A stretch of DNA of 6,990 nt from an uncultured Ruminococcus sp. (lineage in GTDB: Bacteria > Bacillota > Clostridia > Oscillospirales > Ruminococcaceae). The notes under the pieces are model-generated. The model was not told the DNA's origin. It saw only the letters and a list, made by a program, of their open reading frames with translations, and made no database searches. Positions 6,064 through 6,990 of the stretch are shown in pieces (the first letter of the stretch is position 1; the number at the start of each line of letters is the position of its first letter). Location: the NCBI GenBank assembly GCA_947589205.1, contig CANQCJ010000114.1, positions 1 to 6,990 on the forward strand, given 5' to 3'. Made by a program: the position numbers and the translations under genes.

Positions 6064-6455
6064 AGCGTTTCTATCCTCACATAAATGCCCGATCGCGCCG
6101 CCCAAAACTTTTCTATGACCTCGCTTGCAACGATCGAATCATCTTTCCAAAAGCCGACAGCCGTCATGCTGTCCTTGAACAGCTTCTGCAGGTTATCCGT
6201 GTCGGGCGGCGTTATCCTGTACTCTCCGTCTTTATGCTTGCCTTTCGGAAACAGCCATTTGACTGTCAGCCTGACCGCCTGCCCCGTGATCGGCTCGTTG
6301 GGGGCGTGCCTGTTCAGCATTGCCATAAGCTTCATACGCGCGTCCTTGACCTTCGGCGGGTCGTAGAAATATGGCTTGCCGTTTCGTATACCGACCGCTC
6401 TCATCTGCCCGGTGACGGTCGGCGGTATCATCGGGAGAAAAAATTCTATTACCAT
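6060..6455 (-). CDS. rusA: RusA-family Holliday junction resolvase
   Basis: Protein of 131 aa, close to the usual 120-140 aa. It acts as a dimer and cuts four-way junctions made during phage recombination or replication. The N-terminus (MVIEFFLPMIPPTVTGQMRA) is the family's opening strand and loop. The key region is TPPDTDNLQKLFKDSMTA (82-99), with Asp85 and Asp87, then GFWKDDSIVASEVIEKFW (101-118), with Asp105/Asp106 and Lys116; these match the acidic metal-binding residues and conserved Lys of RusA. The ATG at 6455 has AAAGGAG at 6466-6472, 10 nt upstream. It lies downstream of an intrinsic terminator, so its transcription needs read-through, antitermination or a promoter I cannot see. It overlaps the next gene by 4 bp. 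Confidence 0.92.
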   Translation of the reverse strand: MVIEFFLPMIPPTVTGQMRAVGIRNGKPYFYDPPKVKDARMKLMAMLNRHAPNEPITGQAVRLTVKWLFPKGKHKDGEYRITPPDTDNLQKLFKDSMTAVGFWKDDSIVASEVIEKFWAARSGIYVRIETL

Positions 6456-6521
6456 TCTCTTACAACTCCTTTCAAACTCGGTCGCTCCCTGCCGCGTCCC
6501 GAGCGGATATTATTTCTATGT
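6456..6521 (-). promoter_or_regulatory. Leader of the resolvase gene with two competing short hairpins
   Basis: Between the terminator and the resolvase start, two 5-bp stems can form but not together: 6501-6505 with 6483-6487 (CGCTC/GAGCG) and 6499-6503 with 6477-6481 (CTCGG/CCGAG). They lie a few bases upstream of the ribosome binding site. A -10-like TAATAT (6507-6512) lacks a good -35. No ORF is supported here. Confidence 0.3.
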
Positions 6522-6549
6522 AAAAAAGGGCACAGGGAAGCCCTTTTTT
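6522..6549. terminator. Bidirectional intrinsic transcription terminator
   Basis: A perfect 10-bp inverted repeat, AAAAAAGGGC (6522-6531) and GCCCTTTTTT (6540-6549), flanks an 8-base loop. Either strand gives a GC-tipped stem followed by a run of U. It sits between the putative replication gene and the resolvase gene and would act on transcription coming from either side. The arms are clear; whether it terminates fully here is not known, because genes downstream still need expression. Confidence 0.85.
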
Positions 6550-6564
6550 ATATATATAATATAT
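6550..6564. other. Tract made only of A and T between terminator and repeats
   Basis: An alternating TA run joins the terminator to the repeat array. It would melt easily and could be a duplex-unwinding element if the repeats form an origin, or simply a spacer. No promoter with a good -35 partner is seen in it. Confidence 0.5.
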
Positions 6565-6722
6565 ACTTTTTCTTTCCCTCGGAAAATAAGGGCGTTTTTT
6601 CGACTTTTTCTCTCGGGAAGAAAAAGAGGGTCTTTACCGACTTTTTCTCTTTGAGAGAAATTATCGGTTTTTCTCGATTTTTTCTCTTTGAGGGAAAAAA
6701 GTTTTCAGCTTCGATATTTTCT
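6563..6722. repeat. Degenerate 37-bp tandem repeat array, four hairpin-bearing units plus a partial fifth
   Basis: Units begin at about 6563, 6601, 6638, 6675 and 6712, giving spacings of 38, 37, 37 and 37 bp. Plus-strand core: CGACTTTTTCTCTTTGAG. Each full unit holds its own dyad: TTTCC/GGAAA (6573-6577/6581-6585), CTTTTTCT/AGAAAAAG (6604-6611/6619-6626), TTTCTCT/AGAGAAA (6644-6650/6654-6660) and TTTTTTCTCT/AGGGAAAAAA (6678-6687/6691-6700, one mismatch). Dyad centres fall near 6579, 6615, 6652 and 6689. The partial fifth unit (from 6712) runs into the end of the upstream gene and lacks the dyad. Possible roles are a replication origin, an operator array or a structured 3' untranslated region. 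Confidence 0.75.
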
Positions 6723-6723
6723 T

Positions 6724-6990
6724 TCACTGCTTGCTCTTCAAACCGCACTCGCCGTCTTCTATCCAGAAATTTCCGTGCTCTTTCAGACGGTTTCTGACGG
6801 TCTTTTCGGTGACGCCGAGGTATTCCGCGATGTCGGCTATGGAACACTTGCCGTCGATCTCTCCCGCGCTGTAAGCCGTCTCAATGCTGCTCACACGGTC
6901 TTTTTTTCGCTCTTCGTTGGTCTTTCGCTTTGAGAAATTCCTCCGCCAGTCGTACTCGCTTTCGGGCGTCAGGTCTTTCAAGACCCCGAC
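6724..6990 (-). CDS. C-terminal part of a helix-turn-helix protein, probably phage replication-related (N-terminus beyond right edge)
   Basis: The frame is open to the right edge; 88 residues and the TGA stop are visible. A TTG at 6981 could be a start, but it has no convincing ribosome binding site in view and the frame continues past it, so I treat the gene as truncated by the window. The visible part is a basic, charged segment (DWRRNFSKRKTNEERKKDRV), then SSIETAYSAGEID, then a helix-turn-helix (CSIADIAEYLGVTEKTVRNR, followed by LKEHG), and a short tail. Such a C-terminal winged-helix-like module occurs on phage replication ATPases and primase-like proteins, which would suit its place upstream of a resolvase. 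That assignment is inference; a free-standing regulator is also possible. Confidence 0.7.
   Translation of the reverse strand, partial: VGVLKDLTPESEYDWRRNFSKRKTNEERKKDRVSSIETAYSAGEIDGKCSIADIAEYLGVTEKTVRNRLKEHGNFWIEDGECGLKSKQ

Noticed and set aside
6064..6105. Longer start at 6105 for the 70-aa protein
   Set aside because: It would overlap the resolvase coding region by 46 bp and adds residues unlike the family-like N-terminus; the ATGA overlap at 6063 is the normal arrangement.
6507..6512. Minus-strand promoter with -10 TAATAT upstream of the resolvase
   Set aside because: At 16-18 bp upstream there is only a poor -35 match, overlapping the terminator stem; not enough to call.
6563..6722. 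CRISPR array
   Set aside because: The 37-bp period looks suggestive, but the units are contiguous and diverged, with no unique spacers between identical repeats, and no cas genes are near.
6548..6847. Minus-strand 99-codon open frame across the repeat array
   Set aside because: It is out of frame with the helix-turn-helix gene it overlaps, is almost all Arg/Lys/Glu from low-complexity DNA, and has no ribosome binding site.

Overview
The window reads as part of a siphovirus-type prophage (or temperate phage) genome of a low- to mid-GC Gram-positive host, most likely a gut member of the Clostridia. The evidence is strong GGAGG-type ribosome binding sites, TTG/GTG starts, tight gene overlaps and Firmicutes-phage gene families. 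Every gene I can support is on the minus strand, so the biological order runs from position 6990 down to 1. The long plus-strand open frames are antisense shadows. No host gene, tRNA, rRNA, CRISPR array, integrase or attachment site is visible.

Early/middle region (6990 to 5309): the C-terminal part of a protein with a helix-turn-helix, probably a replication protein, enters from the right edge. It is followed by a 268-bp non-coding gap (6456-6723). The gap holds a phased array of about four 37-bp repeats, each containing a short hairpin, then an AT-only tract, then a perfect bidirectional intrinsic terminator, then a leader to the next gene. Next comes a compact cassette: a RusA-family Holliday junction resolvase, a 70-aa phage protein, two tiny overlapping ORFs (53 and 47 aa) and a 90-aa protein resembling sigma region 4 (DUF1492/ArpU-like), a plausible late-gene activator.

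Switch point (5186-5308): a promoter-like sequence preceded by two copies of CAAACGTC (plus-strand reading) exactly 10 bp apart separates the regulator from the packaging genes. I infer this is the late promoter.

Late region (5185 to 1): HNH endonuclease, P27-family small terminase subunit, large terminase subunit, HK97-type portal, prohead protease with an unusual Cys/His-rich insertion, and the first 216 codons of an HK97-fold major capsid protein with its N-terminal coiled-coil scaffold (delta) domain. This is the canonical packaging and head-assembly order of HK97-like phages: HNH plus terminase cut and pump DNA through the portal into a shell of capsid protein that the protease matures.

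Most of the window is ordinary phage biology. The parts deserving a second look are the 37-bp hairpin repeat array beside the putative replication gene, the putative late promoter with helically phased repeats, and the Cys-rich insertion in the protease.
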